DNA of 64,000 nt from Petrolisthes cinctipes (lineage: Eukaryota > Arthropoda > Malacostraca > Decapoda > Porcellanidae). How positions within the stretch are numbered: position 1 is the stretch's first letter; the number at the start of each line of letters is the position of its first letter. A model generated the notes under the pieces. That model was not told the DNA's origin. It was given only the letters and a program-made list of their open reading frames with translations, and made no database searches. The stretch covers positions 744,001-808,000 of the forward strand of contig JAWQEG010000506.1 of NCBI GenBank assembly GCA_033782935.1, in the 5' to 3' direction. The position numbers were made by a program, and so were the translations under genes. Positions 49,501-63,100 of this stretch are shown piece by piece.

Positions 49501-52500
49501 ATATTTTTGGGTCCCAGAAGCGATCTCTACATGCCTACTAAGTGCTACAATATTTTCAAGATATAGGCCCAAAACATGCTAAAAATCGATATTTAAGGTG
49601 CCCAAAGTCGATATGTGATGCATATTCTATACCCGTTTATATCTCAAATTCAGGCTCAAAACACCCGAAAATTCGATATTTTTGGATCCCAGAAGCAATC
49701 TGTACATGCCTACTCCTTGCTAGAATGTTTTCAAAGTACAGACCCAAAACATGCTCAAAATCGATATTTTTGGAGCAAAAAGTCGATATGTGCATGCATC
49801 TTCAGTACACGTTTACATCTCAAATTCAGGTTAAAAACACACGAAAATCCGATATTTTTGGGTTCCAGAATCGATATGTACATGCCTAGTCCGTGTTAAA
49901 GTATTTTCAAAATACAGGCTCAAAACATGCTGAAAATCGATGTTTTAGGTGCCCAATGTCAATATGTGTATGCATCTTCGGTACCCGTTTATATCTTAAA
50001 TTCAGGCTCAAAACACCCTAAAATTCGATATTTTTGTGTCCCAGAAACGATCTGTACATGCCTACTAAGAGCTAGAATATTTTAAAATATAGGCCCAAAA
50101 CATGCTAAAAATCGATATTTTAGGCGCCCAAAGTCGATATGTGCATGCTTCTTCTGTACCCGTTTATATCTCAATTTCAGGCTCAAAACACCCAGAAATT
50201 CGATATTTTTGGGTCACAGAAGCGTTCTGTACATGCCTACTCCTTGCTAGAATGTTTTCAAGATTCAGACCCAAAACAAGCTAAAAATCGATATTTTAGG
50301 TGCCCAAAGTCAAAATGTGTATGCATTTTATGTACACGTTTATATCTCATATTCATGCTCAAAACGCCCGAAAATTCGATATTTTTGGGTCCCAAAAGCG
50401 ATATGAACATGCATACTCCGTGTTAAAGTATTTTGAAAATACAGGCTCAAAAACATGCTGAAAATCGATATTTTAGGTGCCCAATGTCAATATGTGTATG
50501 CATTTCCTGTACCAGTTTATATTCAAAATTCAGGCTCAAAACACCCGAAAATTCGATATTTTGGGGTCCCAGAAGCTATCTGTACATGCCTACTCAGTGC
50601 TAGATTATTTTTTTTAAATGTAGGCCTAAAATATGTTAAAAATCGATATTTTAGGTGCCCAAAGTCGATATGTGCATGAATCTTCAGTAACCGTTTATAT
50701 TTCAAATTCAGACTCAAAACACCCGAAAATTCGATATTTTGGGGTCCCATAAGCGATCTGTACATGCCTACTCCGTGTTAGAGTATTTTTAAAATACAGG
50801 CTCAAAACATGTTGAAATTCGAAATTTTAGGTGCCCAAAGTCAAAATGTGTATGCATCTTCTGTACCCGTTTATATCTTAAATTCAAACTCAAAACACCC
50901 GAAAATTCAATAATTTGGTGTCCCAGAAGCGATCTGTACATGCCTACTAAGTGCTAGAATATTTTCAAAATATAGGCCCAAAACATGCTAAAAATCGATA
51001 TTATAGGCGCCCAAAGTCGATATGTGCATGCATATTCTGTACCCGTTTATATCTCAACTTCAGGCACAAAACACCCGAAAATTCGATATTTTTGGGTCCC
51101 AGAAGCGATCTGTATATGCCTACTCCTTGCTAGAATGTTTTCAAGATACACAACCAAACATGCTGAAAATCGATATTTTAGGTGCGCAAAGTTAAAATGT
51201 GTATGCATCTTCTGTACCCGTTTATATCTTAAATTCAGGCTCAAAACACCCGAAAACTCAATATTTTTGGGTCCCAGAAGCGATCTGAACATGCCTACTA
51301 AGTGCTACAATATTTTCAAGATATAGGCCCAAAACATGCTAAAAATCGATATTTAAGGTGCCCAAAGTCGATATGTGCATGCATATTCTGTACCCGTTTA
51401 TATCTCAAATTCAGGCTCAAAACACCCGAAAATTCGATATTTTTGGATCCCAGAAGCAATCTGTACATGCCTACTCCTTGCTAGAATGTTTTCAAAATAC
51501 AGACCCAAAACATGCTCAAAATCGATATTTTTGGTGCAAAAAGTCGATATGTTAAAAACACCTGAAAATCCGATATTTTTGGGTCATAGAAGCGATCTGT
51601 ACATGCCTACTCCATGTTAGAGTATTTTCAAAATACAGGCCCAAAACATGCTCAAAATCGATATTTTGGGTGCCCAAAGTCAAAATGTGAATGCTTCTTC
51701 TGTACCCATTTATATCTCAAATTCAGGTTAAAAACACCCGAAAATCCGATATTTTTGGGTCCCAGAAGCGATCTGTACATGCCTACTGAATGTTAGAGTA
51801 TTTTCAAAATACAGGACCAAAACATGCTCAAAATCGATATTTTGGGTGCCCAAAGTCGATATGTGCATGCTTCTTCTGTACCCGTTTATATCTCAAATTT
51901 AGGCTCAAAACACCCGAAAATTCGATATTTTTGGGTCCCAGAAGCGTTCTGTACATGTCTACTCCTTGCTAGAATGTTTTCAAGATTCAGACCCAAAACA
52001 AGCTAAAAAATCGAAATTTTAGGTGCCCAAAGTCAAAATGTGTATGCATCTTCTGTACCCGTTTATATCTTAAATTTAGGCTCAAAACACCCGAAAACTC
52101 GATATTTTTGGGTCCCAGAAGCGATCTGTACATGCCTACTAAGTGCTAAAACATTTTCAAAATATAGGCCCAAAACATGCTAAAAATCGATATATTAGGC
52201 GCCCAAAGTCGATATGTGCATGCATATTCTGTACCCGTTTATATCTCAAATTCTGGCACAAAACACCCGAAAATTCGATATTTTTGGGTCCCAGAAGCGA
52301 TGTGTATATGCCTACTCCATGCTACAATATTTTCAAGATATAGGCCCAAAACATGATAAAAATCGATATTTAAGGTGCCCAAAGTCGATATGTGCATGCA
52401 TATTCTGTACCCGTTTATATCTCAAATTCAGGCTCAAAACACCCGAAAATTCGATATTTTTGGGTCCCAGAAGCAATCTGTACATGCCTACTCCTTGCTA

Positions 52501-52809
52501 GAATGTTTTCAAGATTCAGACCCAAAACAAGCTAAAAATCGATATTTTAGGTGCCCAAAGTCAAAATGTGTATGCATTTGATGTACACGTTTATATCTCA
52601 TATTCATGCTCAAATCGCCCGAAAATTCGATATTTTGGGGTCCCAAAAGCGATATGAACATGCATACTCCGTGTTAAAGTATTTTGAAAATACAGGCTCA
52701 AAACATGCTGAAAATCGATATTTTAGGTGCCCAATGTCAATATGTGTATGCATTTTCTGTACCAGTTTATATCCAAAATTCAGGCTCAAAACACCCGAAA
52801 ATTCAATAT

Positions 52810-52834
52810 TTTTGGGTCCCAGATATGTTAAAAA
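52810..52834 (+). repeat. Satellite monomer with private internal deletion
   Basis: The sequence GGGTCCCAGA is joined directly to TATGTTAAAAATCG. The usual stretch between them, from AGCTATCTGTACATG to GGCCTAAAA, is missing. The spacing between neighbouring CATGC landmarks (52655 to 52951) is 296 bp, where two full monomers would give 352, so about 56 bp are gone. I saw no second copy of this junction in the window. Confidence 0.85.
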
Positions 52835-54949
52835 TCGATATTTTAGGTGCCCAAAGTCGATATGTGCATGAATCTTCAGTAACCGTTTTTTTTTCAAATT
52901 CAGACTCAAAACACCTGAAAATTCGATATTTTGGGGTCCCATAAGGGATCTGTACATGCCTACTCCGTGTTAGAGTATTTTTAAAATACAGGCTCAAAAC
53001 ATGTTGAAAATCGAAATTTTAGGTGCCCAAAGTCAAAATGTGTATGCATCTTCTGTACCCGTTTATATCTTAAATTCAGGCTCAAAACACCCGAAAATTC
53101 GATATTTTTGGGTCCCAGAAGCGATCTGTACATGCCTACTAAGTGCTAGAATATTTTCAAAATATAGGCCCAAAACATGCTAAAAATCGATATTTTAGGC
53201 GCCCAAAGTCGATATGTGCATGCATATTCTGTACCCGTTTATATCTCAAATTCAGGCACAAAACACCCGAAAATTCGATATTTTTGGGTCCCAGAAGCGA
53301 TCTGTACATGCCTACTCCTTGCTAGAATGTTTTCAAGGTACAGAACCAAACATGCTGAAAATCGATATTTTAGGTGCCCAAAGTTAAAATGTGTATGCAT
53401 CTTCTGTACCCGTTTATATCTTAAAGTCAGGCTCAAAACACCCGAAAACTCAATATGTTTGGGTCCCAGAAGCGATCTGTACATGCCTACTAAATGCTAC
53501 AATATTTTCAAGATATAGGCCCAAAACATGCTAAAAATCGATATTTAAGGTGCCCAAAGTCGATATGTGAATGCATATTCTGTACCCGTTTATATCTCAA
53601 ATTCAGGCTCAAAACACCCGAAAATTCGATATTTTTGGATCCCAGAAGCAATCTGTACATGCCTACTCCTTGCTAGAATGTTTTCAAAATACAGACCCAA
53701 AACATGCTCAAAATCGATATTTTTGGTGCAAAAAGTCGATATGTGCATGCATCTTCAGTACACGTTTACATCTCAAATTCAGGTTAAAAACACCCGAAAA
53801 TCCGATATTTTTGGGTTCCAGAATCGATATGTAAATGCCTACTCCGTGTTAAAGTATTTTCAAAATACTGGCTCAAAACATGCTGAAAATCGATATTTTA
53901 GGTGCCCATTGTCAATATGTGTATGCATCTTCTGTACCCGTTTATATCCCAAATTCAGGCTCAAAACACCGAAAATTCAATATTATGGGGTCACAGAAGC
54001 ATTCTGTACATGCCTACTCCTTGCTAGAATGTTTTCTAGATTCAGACCCAAAACAAGCTAAAAATCGATATTTTAAGGGCCCAATGTCAATATGTGTATG
54101 CATCTTCTGTACACGTTTATATCTCATATTCATGCTCAAAACACATGAAAATTCGATATTTTTGGGTCCCAAAAGCGATATGTACATGCCTACTCCGTGT
54201 TAAAGTATTTTCAAAATACAGGCTCAAAACATGCTGAAAATCGATGTTTTAGGTGCCCAATGTCAATATGTGTATGCATCTTCGGTACCCGTTTATATCT
54301 TAAATTCAGGCTCAAAACACCCTAAAATTCGATATTTTTGTGTCCCAGAAACGATCTGTACATGCCTACTAAGTGCTAGAATATTTTAAAAATATAGGCC
54401 CAAAACATGCTAAAAATCGATATTTTAGGCGCCCAAAGTCGATATGTGCATGCATATTCTGTACCCGTTTATATCTCAAATTCAGGCACAAAACACCCGA
54501 AAATTCGATATTTTTGGGTCCCAGAAGCGATCTGTATATGCCTACTCCTTGCTACAATATTTTCAAGATATAGGCCCAAAACATGCTAAAAATCGATATT
54601 TAAGGTGCCCAAAGTCGATATGTGCATGCATATTCTGTACCCGTTTATATCTCAAATTCAGGCAAAAAACACCCGAAAATTCGATGTTTTTGGGTCCCAG
54701 AAGCGATCTGTACATGCCTACTCCTTGCTAGAATGTTTTCAAGATACAGAACCAAACATGCTGAAAATCGATATTTTAGGTGCCCAAAGTTAAAATGTGT
54801 ATGCATCTTCTGTACCCGTTTATATCTTAAATTCAGGCTCAAAACACCCGAAAACTCAATATGTTTGGGTCCCAGAAGCGATCTGTACATGCCTACTAAG
54901 TGCTACAATATTTTCAAGATATAGGACCAAAACATGCTAAAAATCGATA

Positions 54950-57500
54950 TTTAAGGTGCCCAAAGTCGATATGTGAATGCATATTCTGTACCCGTTTATA
55001 TCTCAAATTCAGGCTCAAAACACCCGAAAATTCGATATTTTTGGATCCCAGAAGCAATCTGTACATGCCTACTCCTTGCTAGAATGTTTTCAAAATACAG
55101 ACCCAAAACATGCTCAAAATCGATATTTTTGGTGCAAAAAGTCGATATGTGCATGCATCTTCAGTACACGTTTACATCTCAAATTCAGGTTAAAAACACC
55201 CGAAAATCCGATATTTTTGGGTTCCAGAAGCAATATGTACATGCCTACTCCGTGTTAAAGTATTTTCAAAATACAGGTTAAAAACATGCTGAAAATCGAT
55301 ATTTTATGTGCCCAATGTCAATATGTGTATGCATCTTCTGTACCCGTTTATATCCCAAATTCAGGCTCAAAACACCCAAAAATTCAATATTTTGGGGTCA
55401 CAGAAGCATTCTGTACATGCCTACTCCTTGCTAGAATGTTTTCTAGATTCAGACCCAAAACAAACTAAAAATCGATATTTTAGGGGCCCAATGTCAATAT
55501 GTGTATGCATCTACTATACACGTTTATATCTCATATTCATGCTCAAAACACCCTAAAATTCGATATTTTTGGGTCCCAAAAGCGATATGTACATGCCTAC
55601 TCCGTGTTAAAGTATTTTCAAAATACAGGCTCAAAACATGCTGAAAATCGATGTTTTAGGTGCCCAATGTCAATATGTGTATGCATCTTCTGTACCCGTT
55701 TATATCTTAAATTCAGGCTCAAAACACCCGAAAATTCGATATTTTTGTGTCCCAGAAGCGATCTGTATATGCCTACTCCTTGCTACAATATTTTCAAGAT
55801 ATAGGCCCAAAACATGCTAAAAATCGATATTTAAGGTGCCCAAAGTCGATTTGTGCATGCATATTCTTTACCCGTTTATATCTCAAATTCAGGCTCAAAA
55901 CACCAGAAAATTCGATATTTTTGGGTCCCTGAAGCAATCTGTACATGCCTACTCCTTGCTAGAATGTTTTCAAAATACAGACCCAAAACATGCTCAAAAT
56001 CGATATTTTTGGTGCAAAAAGTAGATATGTGCATGCATCTTCAGTACACGTTTACATCTCAAATTCAGGTTAAAAACACCCGAAAATCCGATATTTTTGG
56101 GTCCCAGAAGCGATCTGTACATGCCTACTCCATGTTAGAGTATTTTCAAAATACAGGACAAAAACATGCTCAAAATCGATATTTTGGGTGCCCAAAGTCG
56201 ATATGTGCATGCTTCTTCTGTACCCGTTTATATCTCAAATTCAGGCTCAAAACACCCGAAAATTCGATATTTTTGGGTGACAGAAGCGTTCTGTACATGC
56301 CTACTCCTTGCTTGAATGTTTTCAAGATTCAGACCCAAAACAAGCTAAAAGTCGATATTTTAGGTGCCCAAAGTCAAAATGTGTATGCATTTTATGTACA
56401 CGTTTATATCTCATATTCATCTCATAACGCCCGAAAATTCGATATTTTGGGGTCCCAAAAGCGATATGAACATGCATACTCCGTGTTAAAGTATTTTCAA
56501 AATACAGGCTCAAAACATGCTGAAAATCGATATTTTAGGTGCCCAATGTCAATATGTGTATGCATCTTCTGTACCCGATAATATCCAAAATTCAGGCTCA
56601 AAACACCCGAAAATTCAATATTTTGGGGTCCCAGAAGCTATCTGTACATGCCTACTCAGTGCTAGATTATTTTTTTTAAATATAGGCCTAAAATATGTTA
56701 AAAATCGATATTTTACGTGCCCAAAGTCGATATGTGCATGAATCTTCAGTAACCGTTTATATTTCAAATTCAGACTCAAAACACCCGAAAATTCGATATT
56801 TTGGGGTCTCATAAGCGATCTGTACATGCCTACTCCGTGTTAGAGTATTTTTAAAATACAGGCTCAAAACATGTTGAAAATCGAAATTTTAGGTGCCCAA
56901 AGTCAAAATGTGTATGCATCTTCTGTACCCGTTTATATCTTAAATTCAGGCTCAAAACACCCGAAAATTCGATATTTTTGGGTCCCAGAAGCGATCTGTA
57001 CATGCCTACTAAGTGCTAGAATATTTTCAAAAAATAGGCCCAAAACATGCTAAAAATCGAAATTTTAGTCGCCCAAAGTCGATATGTGCATGCATATTCT
57101 GTACCCGTTTATATCTCAAATTCAGACACAAAACACCCGAAAATTCGATATTTTTGGGTCCCAGAAGCGATCTGTACATGCCTACTCCTTGCTAGAATGT
57201 TTTCAAGATACAGAACCAAACATGCTGAAAATCGATATTTTAGGTGCCCAAAGTTAAAATGTGTATGCATCTTCTGTACCCGTTTATATCTTAAATACAG
57301 GCTCAAAACACCCGAAAACTCAATATTTTTGGGTCCCAGAAGCGATGTGTACATGCCTACTAAATGCTACAATATTTTCAAGATATAGGCCCAAAACATG
57401 CTAAAAATCGATATTTAAGGTGCCCAAAGTCGATATGTGATGCATATTCTGTACCCGTTTATATCTCAAATTCAGGCTCAAAACACCCGAAAATTCGATA
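54950..57500 (+). repeat. 2.6-kb higher-order repeat, first tandem copy
   Basis: This stretch repeats at about 57588-60138 with a constant offset of 2638 bp (15 monomers). Rare variants are shared at the same relative places: ACTATACACG near 55513 and 58151, CATCTCATAACGCCC near 56418 and 59056, and TTTTAGTCGCCC near 57064 and 59702. Private substitutions exist, for example CCGATAATATCC near 56577 against CCGTTTATATCC in the partner. Confidence 0.85.
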
Positions 57501-57587
57501 TTTTTGGGTCCCAGAAGCGATCTGTACATGCCTACTCCTTGCTAGAATGTTTTCAAGATACAGAACCAAACATGCTGAAAATCGATA

Positions 57588-60138
57588 TTTAAGGTGCCCA
57601 AAGTCGATATGTGAATGCATATTCTGTACCCGTTTATATCTCAAATTCAGGCTCAAAACACCCGAAAATTCGATATTTTTGGATCCCAGAAGCAATCTGT
57701 ACATGCCTACTCCTTGCTAGAATGTTTTCAAAATACAGACCCAAAACATGCTCAAAATCGATATTTTTGGTGCAAAAAGTCGATATGTGCATGCATCTTC
57801 AGTACACGTTTACATCTCAAATTCAGGTTAAAAACACCCGAAAATCCGATATTTTTGGGTTCCAGAAGCAATATGTACATGCCTACTCCGTGTTAAAGTA
57901 TTTTCAAAATACAGGTTAAAAACATGCTGAAAATCGATATTTTAGGTGCCCAATGTCAATATGTGTATGCATCTTCTGTACTCGTTTATATCCCAAATTC
58001 AGGCTCAAAACACCCAAAAGTTCAATATTTTGGGGTCACAGAAGCATTCTGTACATGCCTACTCCTTGCTAGAATGTTTTCTAGATTCAGACCCAAAACA
58101 AACTAAAAATCGATATTTTAGGGGCCCAATGTCAATATGTGTATGCATCTACTATACACGTTTATATCTCATATTCATGCTCAAAACACCCGAAAATTCG
58201 ATATTTTTGGGTCCCAAAAGCGATATGTACATGCCTACTCCGTGTTAAAGTATTTTCAAAATACAGGCTCAAAACATGCTGAAAATCGATGTTTTAGGTG
58301 CCCAATGTCAATATGTGTATGCATCTTCTGTACCCGTTTATATCTTAAATTCAGGCTCAAAACACCCGAAAATTCGATATTTTTGTGTCCCAGAAGCGAT
58401 CTGTATATGCCTACTCCTTGCTACAATATTTTCAAGATATAGGCCCAAAACATGCTAAAAATCGATATTTAAGGTGCCCAAAGTCGATTTGTGCATGCAT
58501 ATTCTGTACCCGTTTATATCTCAAATTCAGGCTCAAAACACCAGAAAATTCGATATTTTTGGGTCCCTGAAGCAATCTGTACATGCCTACTCCTTGCTAG
58601 AATGTTTTCAAAATACAGACCCAAAACATGCTCAAAATCGATATTTTTGGTGCAAAAAGTAGATATGTGCATGCATCTTCAGTACACGTTTACATCTCAA
58701 ATTCAGGTTAAAAATACCCGAAAATCCGATATTTTTGGGTCCCAGAAGCGATCTGTACATGCCTACTCCATGTTAGAGTATTTTCAAAATACAGGACAAA
58801 AACATGCTCAAAATCGATATTTTGGGTGCCCAAAGTCGATATGTGCATGCTTCTTCTGTACCCGTTTATATCTCAAATTCAGGCTCAAAACACCCGAAAA
58901 TTCGATATTTTTGGGTCACAGAAGCGTTCTGTACATGCCTACTCCTTGCTAGAATGTTTTCAAGATTCAGACCCAAAACAAGCTAAAAGTCGATATTTTA
59001 GGTGCCCAAAGTCAAAATGTGTATGCATTTTATGTACACGTTTATATCTCATATTCATCTCATAACGCCCGAAAATTCGATATTTTGGGGTCCCAAAAGC
59101 GATATGAACATGCATACTCCGTGTTAAAGTATTTTCAAAATACAGGCTCAAAACATGCTGAAAATCGATATTTTAGGTGCCCAATGTCAATATGTGTATG
59201 CATCTTCTGTACCCGTTTATATCCAAAATTCAGGCTCAAAACACCCGAAAATTCAATATTTTGGGGTCCCAGAAGCTATCTGTACATGCCTACTCAGTGC
59301 TAGATTATTTTTTTTAAATATAGGCCTAAAATATGTTAAAAATCGATATTTTACGTGCCCAAAGTCGATATGTGCATGAATCTTCAGTAACCGTTTATAT
59401 TTCAAATTCAGACTCAAAACACCCGAAAATTCGATATTTTGGGGTCTCATAAGCGATCTGTACATGCCTACTCCGTGTTAGAGTATTTTTAAAATACAGG
59501 CTCAAAACATGTTGAAAATCGAAATTTTAGGTGCCCAAAGTCAAAATGTGTATGCATCTTCTGTACCCGTTTATATCTTAAATTCAGGCTCAAAACACCC
59601 GAAAATTCGATATTTTGGGGTCCCAGAAGCGATCTGTACATGCCTACTAAGTGCTAGAATATTTTCAAAATATATGCCCAAAACATGCTAAAAATCGAAA
59701 TTTTAGTCGCCCAAAGTCGATATGTGCATGCATATTCTGTACCCGTTTATATCTCAAATTCAGACACAAAACACCCGAAAATTCGATATTTTTGGGTCCC
59801 AGAAGCGATCTGTACATGCCTACTCCTTGCTAGAATGTTTTCAAGATACAGAACCAAACATGCTGAAAATCGATATTTTAGGTGCCCAAAGTTAAAATGT
59901 GTATGCATCTTCTGTACCCGTTTATATCTTAAATACAGGCTCAAAACACCCGAAAACTCAATATTTTTGGGTCCCAGAAGCGATCTGTACATGCCTACTA
60001 AATGCTACAATATTTTCAAGATATAGGCCCAAAACATGCTAAAAATCGATATTTAAGGTGCCCAAAGTCGATATGTGATGCATATTCTGTACCCGTTTAT
60101 ATCTCAAATTCAGGCTCAAAACACCCGAAAATTCGATA
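57588..60138 (+). repeat. 2.6-kb higher-order repeat, second tandem copy
   Basis: Partner of 54950-57500. Its right part (about 58.8-60.15 kb) is duplicated once more at about 60.2-61.55 kb with an offset of 1407 bp (8 monomers), including the CATCTCATAACGCCC variant near 60463. This nested pattern indicates recent unequal exchanges in this part of the array. Confidence 0.82.
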
Positions 60139-63100
60139 TTTTTGGGTCCCAAAAGCGATCTGTACATGCCTACTCCATGTTAGAGTATTTTCAAATTACA
60201 GGACAAAAACATGCTCAAAATCGATATTTTGGGTGCCCAAAGTCGATATGTGCATGCTTCTTCTGTACCCGTTTATATCTCAAATTCAGGCTCAAAACAC
60301 CCGAAAATTCGATATTTTTGGGTCACAGAAGCGTTCTGTACATGCCTACTCCTTGCTAGAATGTTTTCAAGATTCAGACCCAAAACAAGCTAAAAGTCGA
60401 TATTTTAGGTGCCCAAAGTCAAAATGTGTATGCATTTTATGTACACGTTTATATCTCATATTCATCTCATAACGCCCGAAAATTCAATATTTTGGGGTCC
60501 CAAAAGCGATATGAACATGCATACTCCGTGTTAAAGTATTTTGAAAATACAGGCTCAAAACATGCTGAAAATCGATATTTTAGGTGCCCAATGTCAATAT
60601 GTGTATGCATCTTCTGTACCCGTTTATATCCAAAATTCAGGCTCAAAACACCCGAAAATTCAATATTTTGGGGTCCCAGAAGCTATCTGTACATGCCTAC
60701 TCAGTGCTAGATTATTTTTTTTAAATATAGGCCTAAAATATGTTAAAAATCGATATTTTACGTGCCCAAAGTCGATATGTGCATGAATCTTCAGTAACCG
60801 TTTATATTTCAAATTCAGACTCAAAACACCCGAAAATTCGATATTTTGGGGTCTCATAAGCGATCTGTACATGCCTACTCCGTGTTAGAGTATTTTTAAA
60901 ATACAGGCTCAAAACATGTTGAAAATCGAAATTTTAGGTGCCCAAAGTCAAAATGTGTATGCATCTTCTGTACCCGTTTATATCTTAAATTCAGGCTCAA
61001 AATACCCGAAAATTCGATATTTTTGGGTCCCAGAAGCGATCTGTACATGCCTACTAAGTGCTAGAATATTTTCAAAATATATGCCCAAAACATGCTAAAA
61101 ATCGAAATTTTAGTCGCCCAAAGTCGATATGTGCATGCATATTCTGTACCCGTTTATATCTCAAATTCAGACACAAAACACCCGAAAATTCGATATTTTT
61201 GGGTCCCAGAAGCGATCTGTACATGCCTACTCCTTGCTAGAATGTTTTCAAGATACAGAACCAAACATGCTGAAAATCGATATTTTAGGTGCCCAAAGTT
61301 AAAATGTGTATGCATCTTCTGTACCCGTTTATATCTTAAATACAGGCTCAAAACACCCGAAAACTCAATATTTTTGGGTCCCAGAAGCGATCTGTACATG
61401 CCTACTAAATGCTACAATATTTTCAAGATATAGGCCCAAAACATGCTAAAAATCGATATTTAAGGTGCCCAAAGTCGATATGTGATGCATATTCTGTACC
61501 CGTTTATATCTCAAATTCAGGCTCAAAACACCCGAAAATTCGATATTTTTGGATCCCAGAAGCAATCTGTACATGCCTACTCCTTGCTAGAATGTTTTCA
61601 AAGTACAGACCCAAAACATGCTCAAAATCGATATTTTTGGAGCAAAAAGTCGATATGTGCATGCATCTTCAGTACACGTTTTCATCTCAAATTCAGGTTA
61701 AAAAAAACACGAAAATCCGATATTTTTGGCTTCCAGAATCGATATGTAAATGCCTACTCCGTGTTAAAGTATTTTCAAAATACAGGCTCAAAACATGCTG
61801 AAAATCGATATTTTAGGTGCCCATTGTCAATATGTGTATGCATCTTCTGTACCCGTTTATATCCCAAATTCAGGCTCAAAACACCGAAAATTCAATATTA
61901 TGGGGTCCTAGAAGCGATCTGTACATGCCTACTCCTTGCTAGAATGTTTTCTAGATTCAGACCCAAAACAAGCTAAAAATCGATATTTTAGGGGCCCAAT
62001 GTCAATATGTGTATGCATCTTCTGTACACGTTTATATCTCATATTCATGCTCAAAACACATGAAAATTCGATATTTTTGGGTCCCAAAAGTGATATGTAC
62101 ATGCCTACTCCGTGTTAAAGTATTTTCAAAATACAGGCTCAAAACATGCTGAAAATCGATGTTTTAGGTGCCCAATGTCAATATGTGTATGCATCTTCGG
62201 TACCCATTTATATCTTAAATTCAGGCTCAAAACAACCGAAAATTCGATATTTTTGTGTCCCAGAAACGATCTGTACATGCCTACTAAGTGCTAGAATATT
62301 TTCATAATATAGGCCCAAAACATGCTAAAAATCGATATTTTAGGCGCCCAAAGTCGATATGTGCATGCATATTCTGTACACGTTTATATCTCAAATTCAG
62401 GCACAAAACACCTGAAAATTCGATATTTATGGGTCCCAGAAGCGATCTGTATATGCCTACTCCTTGCTACAATATTTTCAAGATATAGGCCCAAAACATG
62501 CTAAAAATCGATATTTAAGGTGCCTTAAGTCGATATGTGCATGCATATTCTGTACCCGTTTATATCTCAAATTCAGGCACAAAACACCCGAAAATTCGAT
62601 ATTTTTGGGTCCCAGAAGCGACCTGTACATGCCTACTCCTTGCTAGAATGTTTTCAAGATACAGAACCAAACATGCTGAAAATCGATATTTTAGGTTCCC
62701 AAAGTTAAAATGTGTATGCATTTTCTGTACCCGTTTATATCTTAAATTCAGGCTCAAAACACCCGAAAACTCAATATGTTTGGGTCCCAGAAGCGATCTG
62801 TACATGCCTACTAAGTGCTACAATATTTTCGAGATATAGGCCCAAAACATGCTAAAATTCGATATTTAAGGTGCCCAAAGTCGATATGTGAATGCATATT
62901 CTGTACGCGTTTATATCTCAAATTCAGGCTCAAAACACCCGAAAATTCGATATTTTTGGATTCCAGAAGCAATCTGTACATGCCTACTCCTTGCTAGAAT
63001 GTTTTCAAAATACAGACCCAAAACATGCTCAAAATCGATATTTTTGGTGCAAAAAGTCGATATGTGCATGCATCTTCAGTACACGTTTACATCTCAAATT

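Noticed and set aside
55853..56581. A 242-codon open frame, and many open frames of 60-164 codons, all over the satellite on both strands
   Set aside because: 176 is not a multiple of 3, so reading frames rotate from monomer to monomer and the same peptide words appear everywhere. The frames exist because the monomer has few stops. There is no start context, no domain, and variants change residues freely.
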